Assembly: GCA_039105265.1 (NCBI GenBank)
Contig: JAPFFF010000003.1
Span: forward strand, 1,860,001 to 1,924,000
DNA from: Tritrichomonas musculus
Lineage: Eukaryota; Parabasalia; Tritrichomonadida; Tritrichomonadidae
Length of the DNA stretch: 64,000 nucleotides
Reading direction: 5' to 3'
The notes beneath the pieces were generated by a model, which searched no databases, was not told where the DNA came from, and saw only the letters and a program-made list of their open reading frames with translations. The translations under genes were made by a program, and so were the position numbers. This document shows, piece after piece, positions 47,402-57,749 of the stretch. Within the stretch, counting starts at the first letter, position 1. Each line of letters opens with the position of its first letter.

Positions 47402-49834
47402 TTATTCTGTTTTTTTCTGTTTTTTTGATTTATGGGTGATAATAACATCCTTAACGCTCATACCATAGGGTGATCCGTCTTGTTGAATCATTGTTAGCTT
47501 CAATATTTCATTCATTTTTATTATCAATTTTAATTTCTCTTCTTCAACATCGATTTCATCGTTTTCATCGTTTTCGTTATTATTTTCATTTCTACTTGCT
47601 GATAGTTTATCATCTTCTTGTTTCTGGCCTTTTTCGATTCTTTTGGCAATATCTCTAATTTCGTCAAATTTAGATAAATACAAAGGGCATCCTTCGAATT
47701 GATCTTCGTTAATTAAGAAAGATTCATTATTATCAACAAAGCTAACATTAAATGCTAGTTCACCTTCAGAATCACCTTCATTTTCGTCATTTTTATTTTT
47801 TTTCACAATATTATACGTAGTAATATATTCAATATCTTGTGAAAATGTAGAGCTGGCAACTTCAAGGGATTTTAGAACTTCGTTCAAAGCACTTTCAAAT
47901 TTCGAGCCAATGATAAATGATCCTTGAATGAATAAATATTTGAATATTTCTGCAATAAAGACGTTATCAGGAGAGTCTTCAAAAGGCGGAGAAGCTGTTT
48001 TTGTAACATCAATAAGATCGAAATGATCAGCTATAATAATCAGATTGCTAAATCCACCAAAAACATCCGCAATAAAGAATGGAAGCATACAAATATTCAC
48101 TACAAAGCTTGTCATAGCTTCTGAGTCGTGATAACAATCATAACAAATATCGAGAAGTTGCTGAAGTCGAGGTGCAATAAGACGAAAATCTTCATCAAGT
48201 TGGAACATTCTAGGAACTGCTGGTTTTCCATTAACAACTGCAGTAAAGGCTTCAATTAACAATGTACTATATTTAATTAAAAGCGGTCTTTGTGCACAAA
48301 GTGCTTGAATTGAAAGACGAGCCATTTCAACGAACAAATTACCAAGATCTTGTGAAATATGAACAAAATTTGCAAAATCAATTGCAAAAATAAATGTTCG
48401 TTTCCAATCTCCGCATGCAATTAATTCGAAAAGCAATTGCTGAGCAAAAATTGAAATATATGTAGATTTACCAGATCTATTTGGCCCAGTAACAATAAAT
48501 TTAAAACGATGCCTATATTCACCATGCAATGGAAATCGATGATTACAAAGTAGTTCACGCGCTTTCGATGTAATTTCTTCTTGGTATGATATTTTAGTTT
48601 GGCTTACCTCATTTTTTTCTGCATTTTCAGTGTTTGATTCGCTCCTTTCTGCTAAACAAATATTCTGTTGCTTGAAAAGTTCAATAAGTGAGTCATACCA
48701 AAGTTGTATTTGAGCTTCTTCAATTGGTGAAGCTTTTGATATAATTTTTTTTTGCCATTCGTCAAGTGATTCAGAAACATCATTGAATTTACTCTCATCA
48801 ATGACATTAGCATTGGATTCATTTTTACTATTATCATTATTATTGTTATTGTCAAGAAGAGATTTAACAATTGGAATAATATCTTTAGTAGGGCTTTCGC
48901 CTCCCTTGTTATTTACAGGACTTCGTGATCGACTTTTCGGTGAATTGGCTGGTGAATAATCGGACGAATCACCGCCTAATAATTGATTTTTGCCATTTTT
49001 TGATCTACGCTGCTCACTATTATAATTATTAACTTTGAGCTGAGTATCTTTGTTTGGTGTTGAAGCTCTTGCTTTGTTAGCACTTACACTATTTTTTTTA
49101 TTCATTTTAGAATTGGAACTGGCTGGTGTAGTTGGTGTAGTTGGCTGTTTTGATGATTTGGAATTTGCTGGTGAATTTTCTAATGAAATTTGTTTTGACT
49201 GACTCTTTTTAGCTGATGATGCAGATTTTTTGACTGATGATACAGATAAAACCGAAGGTGATTTACCATCAATATCTGAATTTCTTGCTTTAACAGGTGT
49301 TATTGGCTGCTCAGAACCAATCTTTTGATCTTCATCAAAAACAGGTTCTGGGCTTTGCTGCAGTTCTTCTTTACTATTATTCTCTTTTAATCGAGATTGT
49401 CTTTGCTTAAATGATGAAGATGATTTTTTAGATGAGGAAGCTGATTTTAAAGAAATTCGATCTTTTTCTGAAATTGATGAGTGAGGAGAGCTTCTTCCAC
49501 TTAAATTTTCTGTTATCTCTCTTTTTTTTGATGGCGTTGTATTTTCGCTTTTTTTGCTGTTATCATCCAAATCATAATCATTATCGTTAATATTAGAAGA
49601 TCTTGTATCAGAAATCTTATTATAATCTTTTTGGGCAGAATTGGCGTTCATTGAAAGTGTAAGTACTGGAGAAGCAGCAGTTTTACTTTTTTTTGGAGTT
49701 ACTGATGGAGATTTATTTGCTGGTTCTGAAGATTTTTGTGTACTTAAAGTTAACATTGGGCTTTGGTTAGGCTTACCAAAAACTTTTGGCTTTTTAGGGC
49801 CAATTGAAAGTGTAGGCGCTTTTGAATCTTGCAT
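47402..49834 (-). CDS. P-loop NTPase-like protein with long disordered N-terminus
   Basis: Encodes 810 residues from the ATG at 49834; the frame is open 28 codons further, but only from a TTG. Residues ~1-350 are low-complexity Ser/Lys/Pro/Asn (many SPxx and TPxK sites). The ordered part begins with EEAQIQLWYDSLIELFKQQN, then the Walker A motif TGPNRSGKST at ~449-458, and a hydrophobic strand plus acid LIIIADHFDLID as a likely Walker B. These features suit an AAA/STAND-type or ORC-like ATPase, and related large P-loop proteins are common in trichomonads. The C-terminus is acidic then basic (KSKKQKKTE). Function is unknown; ATP binding is inferred from Walker A. Confidence 0.8.
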   Translation of the reverse strand: MQDSKAPTLSIGPKKPKVFGKPNQSPMLTLSTQKSSEPANKSPSVTPKKSKTAASPVLTLSMNANSAQKDYNKISDTRSSNINDNDYDLDDNSKKSENTTPSKKREITENLSGRSSPHSSISEKDRISLKSASSSKKSSSSFKQRQSRLKENNSKEELQQSPEPVFDEDQKIGSEQPITPVKARNSDIDGKSPSVLSVSSVKKSASSAKKSQSKQISLENSPANSKSSKQPTTPTTPASSNSKMNKKNSVSANKARASTPNKDTQLKVNNYNSEQRRSKNGKNQLLGGDSSDYSPANSPKSRSRSPVNNKGGESPTKDIIPIVKSLLDNNNNNDNSKNESNANVIDESKFNDVSESLDEWQKKIISKASPIEEAQIQLWYDSLIELFKQQNICLAERSESNTENAEKNEVSQTKISYQEEITSKARELLCNHRFPLHGEYRHRFKFIVTGPNRSGKSTYISIFAQQLLFELIACGDWKRTFIFAIDFANFVHISQDLGNLFVEMARLSIQALCAQRPLLIKYSTLLIEAFTAVVNGKPAVPRMFQLDEDFRLIAPRLQQLLDICYDCYHDSEAMTSFVVNICMLPFFIADVFGGFSNLIIIADHFDLIDVTKTASPPFEDSPDNVFIAEIFKYLFIQGSFIIGSKFESALNEVLKSLEVASSTFSQDIEYITTYNIVKKNKNDENEGDSEGELAFNVSFVDNNESFLINEDQFEGCPLYLSKFDEIRDIAKRIEKGQKQEDDKLSASRNENNNENDENDEIDVEEEKLKLIIKMNEILKLTMIQQDGSPYGMSVKDVIITHKSKKQKKTE

Positions 49835-50539
49835 TTGGACGATAAACGGTTTTTCTAATTCAAATTTATGAATTGTGATGCGAGCTCTTTTTTCAAATTG
49901 ATTTGTGTTAACTCTCAAATGAATTGGTAAAAATCATTTATTATTTAAAAACTGCAGCTAAATGCATTTAATCAGTTAAATTATATTGGGAATGCACCTT
50001 TTTATTTGCAATATAATGAAAAAAAATAATATTCAAATTTTCATAAAAAATAAATTTTTAAGAAATCACAAATTTTTGAATATATTTTGAAATAAAAATT
50101 TCTGAAAAAGCTAGTATATTTAAAGAAAAAACGTTAAATACCATTTCCTTATATATCTCTATAAAATGAAATGGAATTAAATCATTAATAGCAGAATCAT
50201 TTAATTGTGATTCATTTATTACAAAAATTAATATGGCAATAGTTTATTTAAATAATTTAGAGCGGATTGCGTTTTTATTGCATTGTATCTTATTTCATTA
50301 TTTCGAATTTATATATTCTTGCATCCTAAGATGTAGATAGTCAGCTGTGCATATATTTAAATGATGCATTTAATTTTTTTTTGTATTTCAATAAATCTAA
50401 ATAGAGGTTAAATATATTTTTTACTTTTTAATTAATAACTTCATACATTATATTTATAATAAAAATGTTTTTAATAACATGATTATTTACTTAACAGGAG
50501 ATATTTATATTTTTTTAGAATAAAAAAACAGTTTGAAAA
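49835..50539. other. Divergent promoter spacer
   Basis: Between the P-loop gene (minus) and the beta-barrel candidate (plus). TCATTTGAG and TCATAAA upstream of 49834 are Inr candidates for the minus gene. No other gene. Confidence 0.55.
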
Positions 50540-51670
50540 ATGGAAATAAAAAACATTATATCAAACTATTTCAATCCTTTCTCTATTGAAAACAAGAAAG
50601 CATTAGAAGTTTTATTTCCTCTTGAGCGTGGTAATGTAGATATTGAAGTTGTTTCAAAAAAAGATATTCAAGCATCAATTCGATCATATTTTCATTTTGA
50701 TGTTGGTGAAATTGTATCATTTACATCAAGTGATTTTCCAAGTAACATTAAATTTTATTCATATACAGGCCAAATCATCCCTAATTTTTCTTTTGGAACA
50801 ACAATTTACAACGATGATCGCCGACCATTCAAAATTAAATCAGCTTATCATGGAGAAAAAGGAGATTATTTGTTTTCACAAGGTGTCAACGTTACATTCA
50901 AAGTATTGCCTTCATCCAATGAAGTTATCGACAGATCATTTATTGGAATTAAGACAAGAACAGATATTTATAATAATTTAAATACAAAATTTTTGACATT
51001 TGAGTTCAAATCTGATAAGCAGAAGCTCAAGTTTGAAGGACTCACCAAAAATTATTTCAAACGAAAACAATTAATTCAAACAGGGTTTAGCTATTCTTTT
51101 CGAAACTATAAATTTCGGAACAACAGATTATATTTGTTTTCCACCACAAATTTTGGTAAAACGCAAGCATCTACTATATATTTTCTTAGAAATAGTTCTT
51201 TAAATTTTGTTTTCCAAAGAAATATTGATGATTACATACTCAGAATTTATGATTATTGTATTAACACTTTCAATAATGCAAATAAAACGAAGAAGATTAA
51301 AAATGAGAACGCTAAAGAAACAAAAAATAAAAATAAAAAACGCAAAAATTTATTTTCTAATTATGATCTAAGTGTAAAAAATATAAATTCGAGCCTTTTA
51401 CTAGGAATTAATAACTTAGGACAGTCTTCTTTTGGCCCCAAATTCACTGGTAAAATTTCAACAAAATTTGATTTTGATCAAGATTCTTCACTTCATTTAA
51501 TTTATGGAATTCATGGTGAACTGGGAGCTAAAATCACAATGATGTACAAAGACTTCATCAATTTCCAATTTACTTGGACATCCGCAAAAGGAAACACTGG
51601 AAGAGAAAATAAATATGGTGCTGTTATTACATTTGACCTATGTGGCAAGAAAATCTCACCTTTGTTTTAA
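50540..51670 (+). CDS. Candidate hydrogenosomal outer-membrane beta-barrel protein
   Basis: Encodes 376 residues, rich in alternating polar/hydrophobic strands with aromatic girdles (SIRSYFHFDVGEIVSF, IKFYSYTGQIIPNFSFGTT, RLYLFSTTNFGKTQAS). The C-terminal strand KYGAVITF at 358-365 matches the mitochondrial beta-signal (polar-x-G-x-x-hydrophobic-x-hydrophobic), ending 11 residues from the C-terminus. A Lys/Asn-rich loop lies at ~246-275. No N-terminal signal is seen, as usual for outer-membrane barrels. This suits a Tom40/VDAC-grade or Hmp35-type barrel of the hydrogenosome. The beta-signal is direct evidence; family identity is inference. A soluble beta protein is the alternative. Confidence 0.5.
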   Translation: MEIKNIISNYFNPFSIENKKALEVLFPLERGNVDIEVVSKKDIQASIRSYFHFDVGEIVSFTSSDFPSNIKFYSYTGQIIPNFSFGTTIYNDDRRPFKIKSAYHGEKGDYLFSQGVNVTFKVLPSSNEVIDRSFIGIKTRTDIYNNLNTKFLTFEFKSDKQKLKFEGLTKNYFKRKQLIQTGFSYSFRNYKFRNNRLYLFSTTNFGKTQASTIYFLRNSSLNFVFQRNIDDYILRIYDYCINTFNNANKTKKIKNENAKETKNKNKKRKNLFSNYDLSVKNINSSLLLGINNLGQSSFGPKFTGKISTKFDFDQDSSLHLIYGIHGELGAKITMMYKDFINFQFTWTSAKGNTGRENKYGAVITFDLCGKKISPLF

Positions 51671-52220
51671 TATTTTTCAATAAAAAAATAATTGCCATTA
51701 TTCTTTATGTGTTTTATTTTATTTCCGTTTCCTATTCGAAAATATAGCTAATAAATATTTGATTATTAGATTATCTGTTATTGTAATTATTTATTTGTTT
51801 TTTTTTTTTTTTTTTTTAATAAATTCCGATCTTCACTTATTTAACAAGCTTTAATAAACAGTTATATAATAATAATTCATAAAGATTGTTTTCTCAGGAT
51901 ATATGTCATAATAGAAAATAAATCAACTTTTGTTTAGGAACCCTTACTTTTTTTCTGTGAAATTTTCAAATTAACTCAATTTTAAATATTCTTTTGTATT
52001 TTGATAATGTTAAATGGCATCATGGATATACTAAATAATTTGCCTTAAAATCGATATGCAGTTTCTTGGCAAAATCTCGTCAGAGGCATTGAACCATTTT
52101 GATTTAGATTTACTTCCTTTATTTGAAAAATAAATCTTCAGAATTAAAATTCAATAAAATATCAATTTGTTTATTTTAATTTGAGAAAAAATATTAATTA
52201 CAATAGTTCACATTATTTTC
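51671..52220. other. Intergenic spacer with poly-T
   Basis: AT-rich with a 20-T run at 51798-51817. TCACAT at 52208-52213 is the Inr of the next gene, 11 nt from its ATG. No gene. Confidence 0.6.
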
Positions 52221-55200
52221 ATGGATTTAAATTCTTTATTAGCTTCGTTATCAGCACCACAGAATTCAGGGCAACAACAAGCGCAAACACAACCACAAGA
52301 AACACAAAAATCTCAACAATCATTACAGGATTTGTTAAATTCATTAAACGGAATTCAAGCATCCAGTAGTTCATCGCAGCCAACAAGCGCGCTATTAAAC
52401 AACCAACCACAATCAGCACAACAAACATCTTCTACACTTACTTCATTATCTACTTTACCTTTGAAAGTTGAAGAGCAACCAGGAAAAATTGAAGAGCAGC
52501 CTGTAAAAATCAAAGAACAGCCAATTTCGCATTTAAATACACCAAGTAATACTTCAACTAATGCTGGCAATTCACCTTCTCTAGATAATGTAATTGATTC
52601 TATTAAAGCATTCACATCGCAAACCGCAGATGATTCGCAAGCAATGCCTCCTAGTCAGCAACCGCAATCGACTCAAGCAACTCTTTCACAATTGTCATCT
52701 CTTTCACAGCAAAATTCAATTCCACCAAAGCTTTCGTCAATCCCGCCTCCCTTATCATCTACACCGCCTTTGTTGTCTTCAAATTCTCCTCAATTATCAG
52801 CCGCACCGCCTCAATTATCAGCAGCGTCACACCAAAATTTGATTCCACCTCCTAATAATATGATTCCTTCACCTAAAAATATAATTCCGCCGCCATTATC
52901 ATCATCTCAACATCACCAATTGATTCCGCCCCCTCTTTCAACAACAATGCAATCTCAAATTCCACCTCCAATAACTTCCACTCCACCTCAATTATCAACA
53001 TTGCCTCCTCCATTATCTTCTGGTCAATCTCAAATGTCAGCATTGCCTCCTACATTAACTACAAATCAGACTCAACTATCTGCTGTGCCCCCTGCCTTAT
53101 CTTCCACTCCTCCTCAATTATCAACTTTACCACCTACATTATCATCTAATCAACCTAAAATATCTGCTGTTCCTCCTGCCTTATCTTCCACTCCGCCTCA
53201 ATTATCAACTTTACCGCCTACATTATCACCTAATCCATCTCAATCGCCAGCAGTGCCACCCACACTTCCCTCCAATCCTCCTCAATTGTCAGCATTACTA
53301 TCTTCATTATCTTCCACTCCACCTCAATTATCAACTTTACCAACCTCATTACCATCTAACCCACCTCAATTATCAACATTGCCACCTACATTATCATCTA
53401 ATCCACCTCAATTATCAGCAGCTCCTCCTACACTTTCCTCCAATCAGCCTCAGTTATCAACGTTACCACCTTCATTATCTTCCAATCCACCTCAATTATC
53501 TTCAGTTCAATCACCATTATCTGCCCCTCCAGCAGCTTCATCTACCATTACATCTCAGCCGCTAAATCAACCAGCAGGTCTTTTTACTTTAAATCTTTCA
53601 AATCAATCCCAGCAAGGAGCAACTGCTAATAATGAAGTTAAAGCTGCTGCAGCTTCAAATGCAATTCAATCACTTTTCAGTTCTATTCAAAAAGGTTCAA
53701 ATGATAATGAATCAGCATTTTCTGCTACTACAGTCACTCCAACTACGCCAATGCTTAGCACTCCACCAAAAATATCAAGTGTATCGCATAATATCTCTGA
53801 TTATGTTAAATTGGATCCATTCAAAATTACCTTCCCAGAATTTGATTTCATCAATATGTCAGTAGCTGAAACCGTTCATCTTGAATTAGGGCAAAGTATT
53901 CAAGCAGCTCTTGATCGTGCTGTACCAAATGCAATAATTGAAATTCCAAGTGGAACATATGTCGAAGAAATCGAAATTAACAAGCCAGTTACTCTGAAAG
54001 CTGTAGGAGGTACTGTCAACCTTTCTGGTAAAGGTGAGTCAGATACTTTACTTTCACGATCTAGCTACTTATCTATTGATGGATTCAATATTACTCAACA
54101 GCAATCCAAAAGTGGATGTGCGGTTAATATTACAGATGGATTTGCAAGAATTACCAATTGTACAATTAAATCACCTCTCCTCTCACCATTAATAGCTATC
54201 TCAAATTCAAAAGTTTATGTAGAATCATGCCAAATTTCAGATTGTCACAACCCAGATGTATCTGCAGAAGAAAATTCATTTATTTATTTGAAGAGAACAA
54301 AAATTTTCAAATCAGAAACATATGGTGTTTTGTCAAAAGGAAATAGTCATGTTATTATAGATAATTGTGAAATAACAGATATTGGGTCAAATGCTGTCTC
54401 ATCTGCCGAAAGCGGATCAGTATATATGAAAGATTCAAAAATTGCAAATATTCAAAACTCAGGATTTGAAACAGCATCATCCGTCAAATCATATATCGAA
54501 AACTGCAGTTTCTCAGCAATCAGCGCTTGTGGCGTTTGTGCTAATGCACCAGGACAAGAAGTTGTTGTTCACCATTGTAACTTCACCAAGTGTGAAATGG
54601 CAGGAATTAAGTCATCAAGTCATGCTAAAATTCGAACACTCCATAATACATATAAAGATATTGGTTCTAATGTCATGATCATTGCAAATGATGAAGGTTC
54701 AATTCATTGTGAAAATGATTATTTTGAAGGATCATGTCTTGCAGGAATAGCATGCTTTACAAAAGGATTGATTATTGGAAAAGAATTAACATTTCAGAAT
54801 ATATCTGGTTCGTCGATTTTATCATATGAAAAAGGACAAATTCAAATTGATATGGTAACAATTTCTAAATGTACCGGACCAGGCATTCATATCCGTGATC
54901 AATCTATTATTAAAATGAGAAAAGCTACTACTAAAGATGGAAGATCTGTCAATCTTGTAATTAGTGATGAATCAACAGGTGAAATTTTTGATAGTAAATT
55001 TAATAATTCATCGACAATTGGTGCTGAAATTGGAATAACTCCAAAAATTGTCTTTTCCAATTGTGAATTTTGTGATAATAAAGCATGCGGCATATCTGTG
55101 CATGATAACTCTAAAACAATATTTGAATCATGCAAATTTAAATCAAATGGTCAAATTGGTATTGATATTAGCGGAAATGGCTGTTCTCCAACATTTAATC

Positions 55201-56006
55201 AATGTGATATTTCATTAAATTCAGAAGCTGGTGTAAATTGTTTCTCAAATGCAACTCCAGTTTTCAATAAATGCACATTTAGCATGAACACTAAAATTGC
55301 AATAGGTTGTAAGGCATCAAGTCCAACTGTCAATGATTCTACATTGACACGAAATGGGCAAACAGCTATATCGGTTTGTGAAAAAAGTGTATTTATTTTA
55401 AACAGAACGACATTTGATTCCAATGATAACTTTGCAGGTCAAATCTTTTCAAATGGAGCTATTTGTAAACTATTTGATTGTAAAGTTACTAATCATTCGA
55501 TATCATTTGTTGTTTCAGATGGTGCAAAATTAAGATGTAGAAATACAACTTTCGGATCATCAAAGAATCCTCAATTTGAAATTAGATCAGGAGGTATTGG
55601 CTCTTTCAACGGATGTGATATTGGCACTTCAGCATGTGGAAATGGAATTCAAGTTCACGATAATGGAAAAATTAAAATGAAAAAGACAAGAGTACATGAT
55701 CAGCCCAAGCTGGGTATGCTTCTTGGAAACCTTGGTATTGCTAAAATAACAGATCATTCTGTTTTTGAAAATAACGGCCAAGTAGGTATTGTTTGTTTAG
55801 CTGGTTCCAAAGCAGATATAACAGATTCTACTTTTAATTCAAACGGAATTATGTCTATTCAGGCTCAAGGAGAAGAATTAATACTCCAAAATTGTAATAT
55901 TACTAATCATAAGCAGTGCGGCGTTCTTGCTTCCAAAGCAGTTAAATTTACTTACTCTGGAAATAACTTTTCAAATAATGGGTCAAAAGATATTGTTGTT
56001 CAATAA
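52221..56006 (+). CDS. Large protein: Pro/Ser/Gln repeat region plus right-handed parallel beta-helix
   Basis: Encodes 1261 residues. Residues ~1-250 are Gln/Ser/Pro-rich and disordered. Residues 255-436 are thirteen tandem 14-residue units (consensus PPQLSTLPPTLSSN). From ~555 to the end there is a parallel beta-helix of the pectate-lyase/NosD type. It starts GQSIQAALDRAVPNAIIEIP with SGTYVEEIEINKPVTL, and then continues as ~25-residue coils with repeating signatures such as NCTIKS, ESCQISD and NCEITD. Similar helices occur in FBXO11-like and surface proteins, but no F-box and no signal peptide are seen, so it is likely intracellular. Carbohydrate binding is possible. Inr TCACAT lies 11 nt upstream. 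Confidence 0.85.
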   Translation: MDLNSLLASLSAPQNSGQQQAQTQPQETQKSQQSLQDLLNSLNGIQASSSSSQPTSALLNNQPQSAQQTSSTLTSLSTLPLKVEEQPGKIEEQPVKIKEQPISHLNTPSNTSTNAGNSPSLDNVIDSIKAFTSQTADDSQAMPPSQQPQSTQATLSQLSSLSQQNSIPPKLSSIPPPLSSTPPLLSSNSPQLSAAPPQLSAASHQNLIPPPNNMIPSPKNIIPPPLSSSQHHQLIPPPLSTTMQSQIPPPITSTPPQLSTLPPPLSSGQSQMSALPPTLTTNQTQLSAVPPALSSTPPQLSTLPPTLSSNQPKISAVPPALSSTPPQLSTLPPTLSPNPSQSPAVPPTLPSNPPQLSALLSSLSSTPPQLSTLPTSLPSNPPQLSTLPPTLSSNPPQLSAAPPTLSSNQPQLSTLPPSLSSNPPQLSSVQSPLSAPPAASSTITSQPLNQPAGLFTLNLSNQSQQGATANNEVKAAAASNAIQSLFSSIQKGSNDNESAFSATTVTPTTPMLSTPPKISSVSHNISDYVKLDPFKITFPEFDFINMSVAETVHLELGQSIQAALDRAVPNAIIEIPSGTYVEEIEINKPVTLKAVGGTVNLSGKGESDTLLSRSSYLSIDGFNITQQQSKSGCAVNITDGFARITNCTIKSPLLSPLIAISNSKVYVESCQISDCHNPDVSAEENSFIYLKRTKIFKSETYGVLSKGNSHVIIDNCEITDIGSNAVSSAESGSVYMKDSKIANIQNSGFETASSVKSYIENCSFSAISACGVCANAPGQEVVVHHCNFTKCEMAGIKSSSHAKIRTLHNTYKDIGSNVMIIANDEGSIHCENDYFEGSCLAGIACFTKGLIIGKELTFQNISGSSILSYEKGQIQIDMVTISKCTGPGIHIRDQSIIKMRKATTKDGRSVNLVISDESTGEIFDSKFNNSSTIGAEIGITPKIVFSNCEFCDNKACGISVHDNSKTIFESCKFKSNGQIGIDISGNGCSPTFNQCDISLNSEAGVNCFSNATPVFNKCTFSMNTKIAIGCKASSPTVNDSTLTRNGQTAISVCEKSVFILNRTTFDSNDNFAGQIFSNGAICKLFDCKVTNHSISFVVSDGAKLRCRNTTFGSSKNPQFEIRSGGIGSFNGCDIGTSACGNGIQVHDNGKIKMKKTRVHDQPKLGMLLGNLGIAKITDHSVFENNGQVGIVCLAGSKADITDSTFNSNGIMSIQAQGEELILQNCNITNHKQCGVLASKAVKFTYSGNNFSNNGSKDIVVQ
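52983..53528 (+). repeat. In-frame 42-bp minisatellite (13 units of 14 codons)
   Basis: Thirteen consecutive units keep exact 14-codon spacing. Positions PPQLS and LSSN/LSST are nearly constant, while the middle (TLPPT, AVPPA, ALLSS) varies. Some units alternate in pairs, suggesting growth by two-unit (84-bp) duplications. Confidence 0.9.
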
Positions 56007-56376
56007 TTGCATTTGTTTCATTTTCAATAAGCACTTTCCCTTTTATATATAATATTTCACCAAATTATGGTTGAGCATTTTAGTAGTATAAAACGTCTTC
56101 TTTTGATTAAATGTGCACAAAACCTTTTGATGTAAAAAAAATTTATTTCTATTTTAACTTTTTGTGATTTTATTGTTTATCTTCTATTGAATTTTGAATT
56201 ATTTTATTCTATTGTATTTGAGAAGATCATATAATATATTTTATGATCTCAATATATTGATTATCAATAGATATATCAGTTCAATATAATTAATAGCATT
56301 GTGTACATATTGAAAAGAAAAATATTTGACATTCGAATATTTGAATGAACTTAGAAAAATTTTTTAGGATATACAA
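56007..56376. other. Intergenic spacer
   Basis: AT-rich; nothing else recognised. Confidence 0.6.
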
Positions 56377-57669
56377 ATGAAAGCTAGTTACTCAATTGCC
56401 GATTTTCCAAATAATATTACCTCCATTGTTAAGACGCTGCAGCTTATGGTTCAAGGTTATCGGTTTTACTGTGAAATCGAGATCACATCAGATAAACTCT
56501 TGAATTTTTATTTTCATCCTCTAATTCGATCTTTCGAATTTGATCTAATCGTTAATATTAAAAATGCTTCAGATGGTTCTACTGGTGATTCAATCAATGA
56601 GCATTTATCTGTTGATCTTGACTTGACCAATACTTTCGAATTTGCAAGTGCAAAGCCTATAGAAGATGATTGGCTCAATCCAGACAAATCGTTAACAATC
56701 GAATTTGAAATTGTTCCAAGTGAAACTGATTATTCTTCACAATTAGATTATATTTTTGAAGTTTTGTATAGTCAAATAGAAGGAGAAGATGGATTGGATG
56801 AATATGCAATACAATGGATGCTGGGTGTTTGTGAAAGAATTTTCTTATCAGAGCCAACCGTTTTACGAACTAACGCGCCGTGTGTTATTGTTGGAGATCT
56901 TCATGGACAATTTTATGATGTGATGAGAATTTTTAAAGATGAAGGAACACCAGATGATGGCAAAAAATATTTATTCTTAGGTGATTATGTTGATAGAGGA
57001 TATAATAGTTTAAGTACTTTTCTTCTCCTTCTTGCCTTCAAAATTAAATATCCTGACCGATGTTTAGTTATTCGTGGTAACCATGAGGCAGAAGACATTT
57101 CATCAAGATATGGATTTAGAGATGAGATTCTAGTTAAATTTGGAGCATCGCTATATAATGATTTTATTCCATTGTTTGATTCAATTCCATTAGCTATTTT
57201 GGTGAATGAAAAGATTTTCTGCGTTCATGGAGGTTTATCACCTAAAATTAAAACATTAAAAGAAATAGAAGAAATCAGTAGACCATTTAACCCTGTTGAA
57301 GGAGAAGGATCGTTTGATTTGCTTTGGACAGATCCATCAACTGATGTAGAAGAATATGGTCCAAGTCCACGTGGTTCATCATATGTTTTCGGTAAAAAGC
57401 CTACCTTAGAATTCCTCAAAACAAATAATTTAACATTGATAATTAGAGCTCATCAAATGATGATGAATGGCTACGGATATAATCTTGGTGAAGATGTGGG
57501 TTTATTGACTGTTTTTTCAGCTTCACATTATACATCAGATGAAAATAAAGGCGCTTATGTTTCTTTAAATGATAAATGTGAAGTAAGAATTGAAAATTAT
57601 GCTCCACTCACAAAGGAACAAGAAGAAGAATTTAAAGGATATAATTTTGCAGAATATCTTAGTAAATGA
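56377..57669 (+). CDS. PPP-family phosphatase with N-terminal MATH-like domain
   Basis: Encodes 430 residues. The C-terminal ~290 residues are a complete PPP phosphatase: GDLHG 173-177, GDYVDRG 202-208, GNHE 234-237, HGG 284-286, RAHQ 357-360, and VFSASHYTSDENKGAY. The first ~115 residues are all-beta and end SLTIEFEI, with SYSIADF at the start and FYCEIEITSDKLLNFYFHP in the middle. This resembles a MATH/TRAF-C sandwich, a peptide-binding adaptor fold, but the match is by eye. A helical linker (~120-160) equals the usual N-terminal helices of PP1. The domain would recruit substrates. Stop in TGAAA. Confidence 0.9.
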   Translation: MKASYSIADFPNNITSIVKTLQLMVQGYRFYCEIEITSDKLLNFYFHPLIRSFEFDLIVNIKNASDGSTGDSINEHLSVDLDLTNTFEFASAKPIEDDWLNPDKSLTIEFEIVPSETDYSSQLDYIFEVLYSQIEGEDGLDEYAIQWMLGVCERIFLSEPTVLRTNAPCVIVGDLHGQFYDVMRIFKDEGTPDDGKKYLFLGDYVDRGYNSLSTFLLLLAFKIKYPDRCLVIRGNHEAEDISSRYGFRDEILVKFGASLYNDFIPLFDSIPLAILVNEKIFCVHGGLSPKIKTLKEIEEISRPFNPVEGEGSFDLLWTDPSTDVEEYGPSPRGSSYVFGKKPTLEFLKTNNLTLIIRAHQMMMNGYGYNLGEDVGLLTVFSASHYTSDENKGAYVSLNDKCEVRIENYAPLTKEQEEEFKGYNFAEYLSK

Positions 57670-57749
57670 AAAATCATTAAACACACATGTTTTATAAATT
57701 TATGCAAATATATTAGACTAATATATTAATTAATTCGTCTGAAAGTTCG

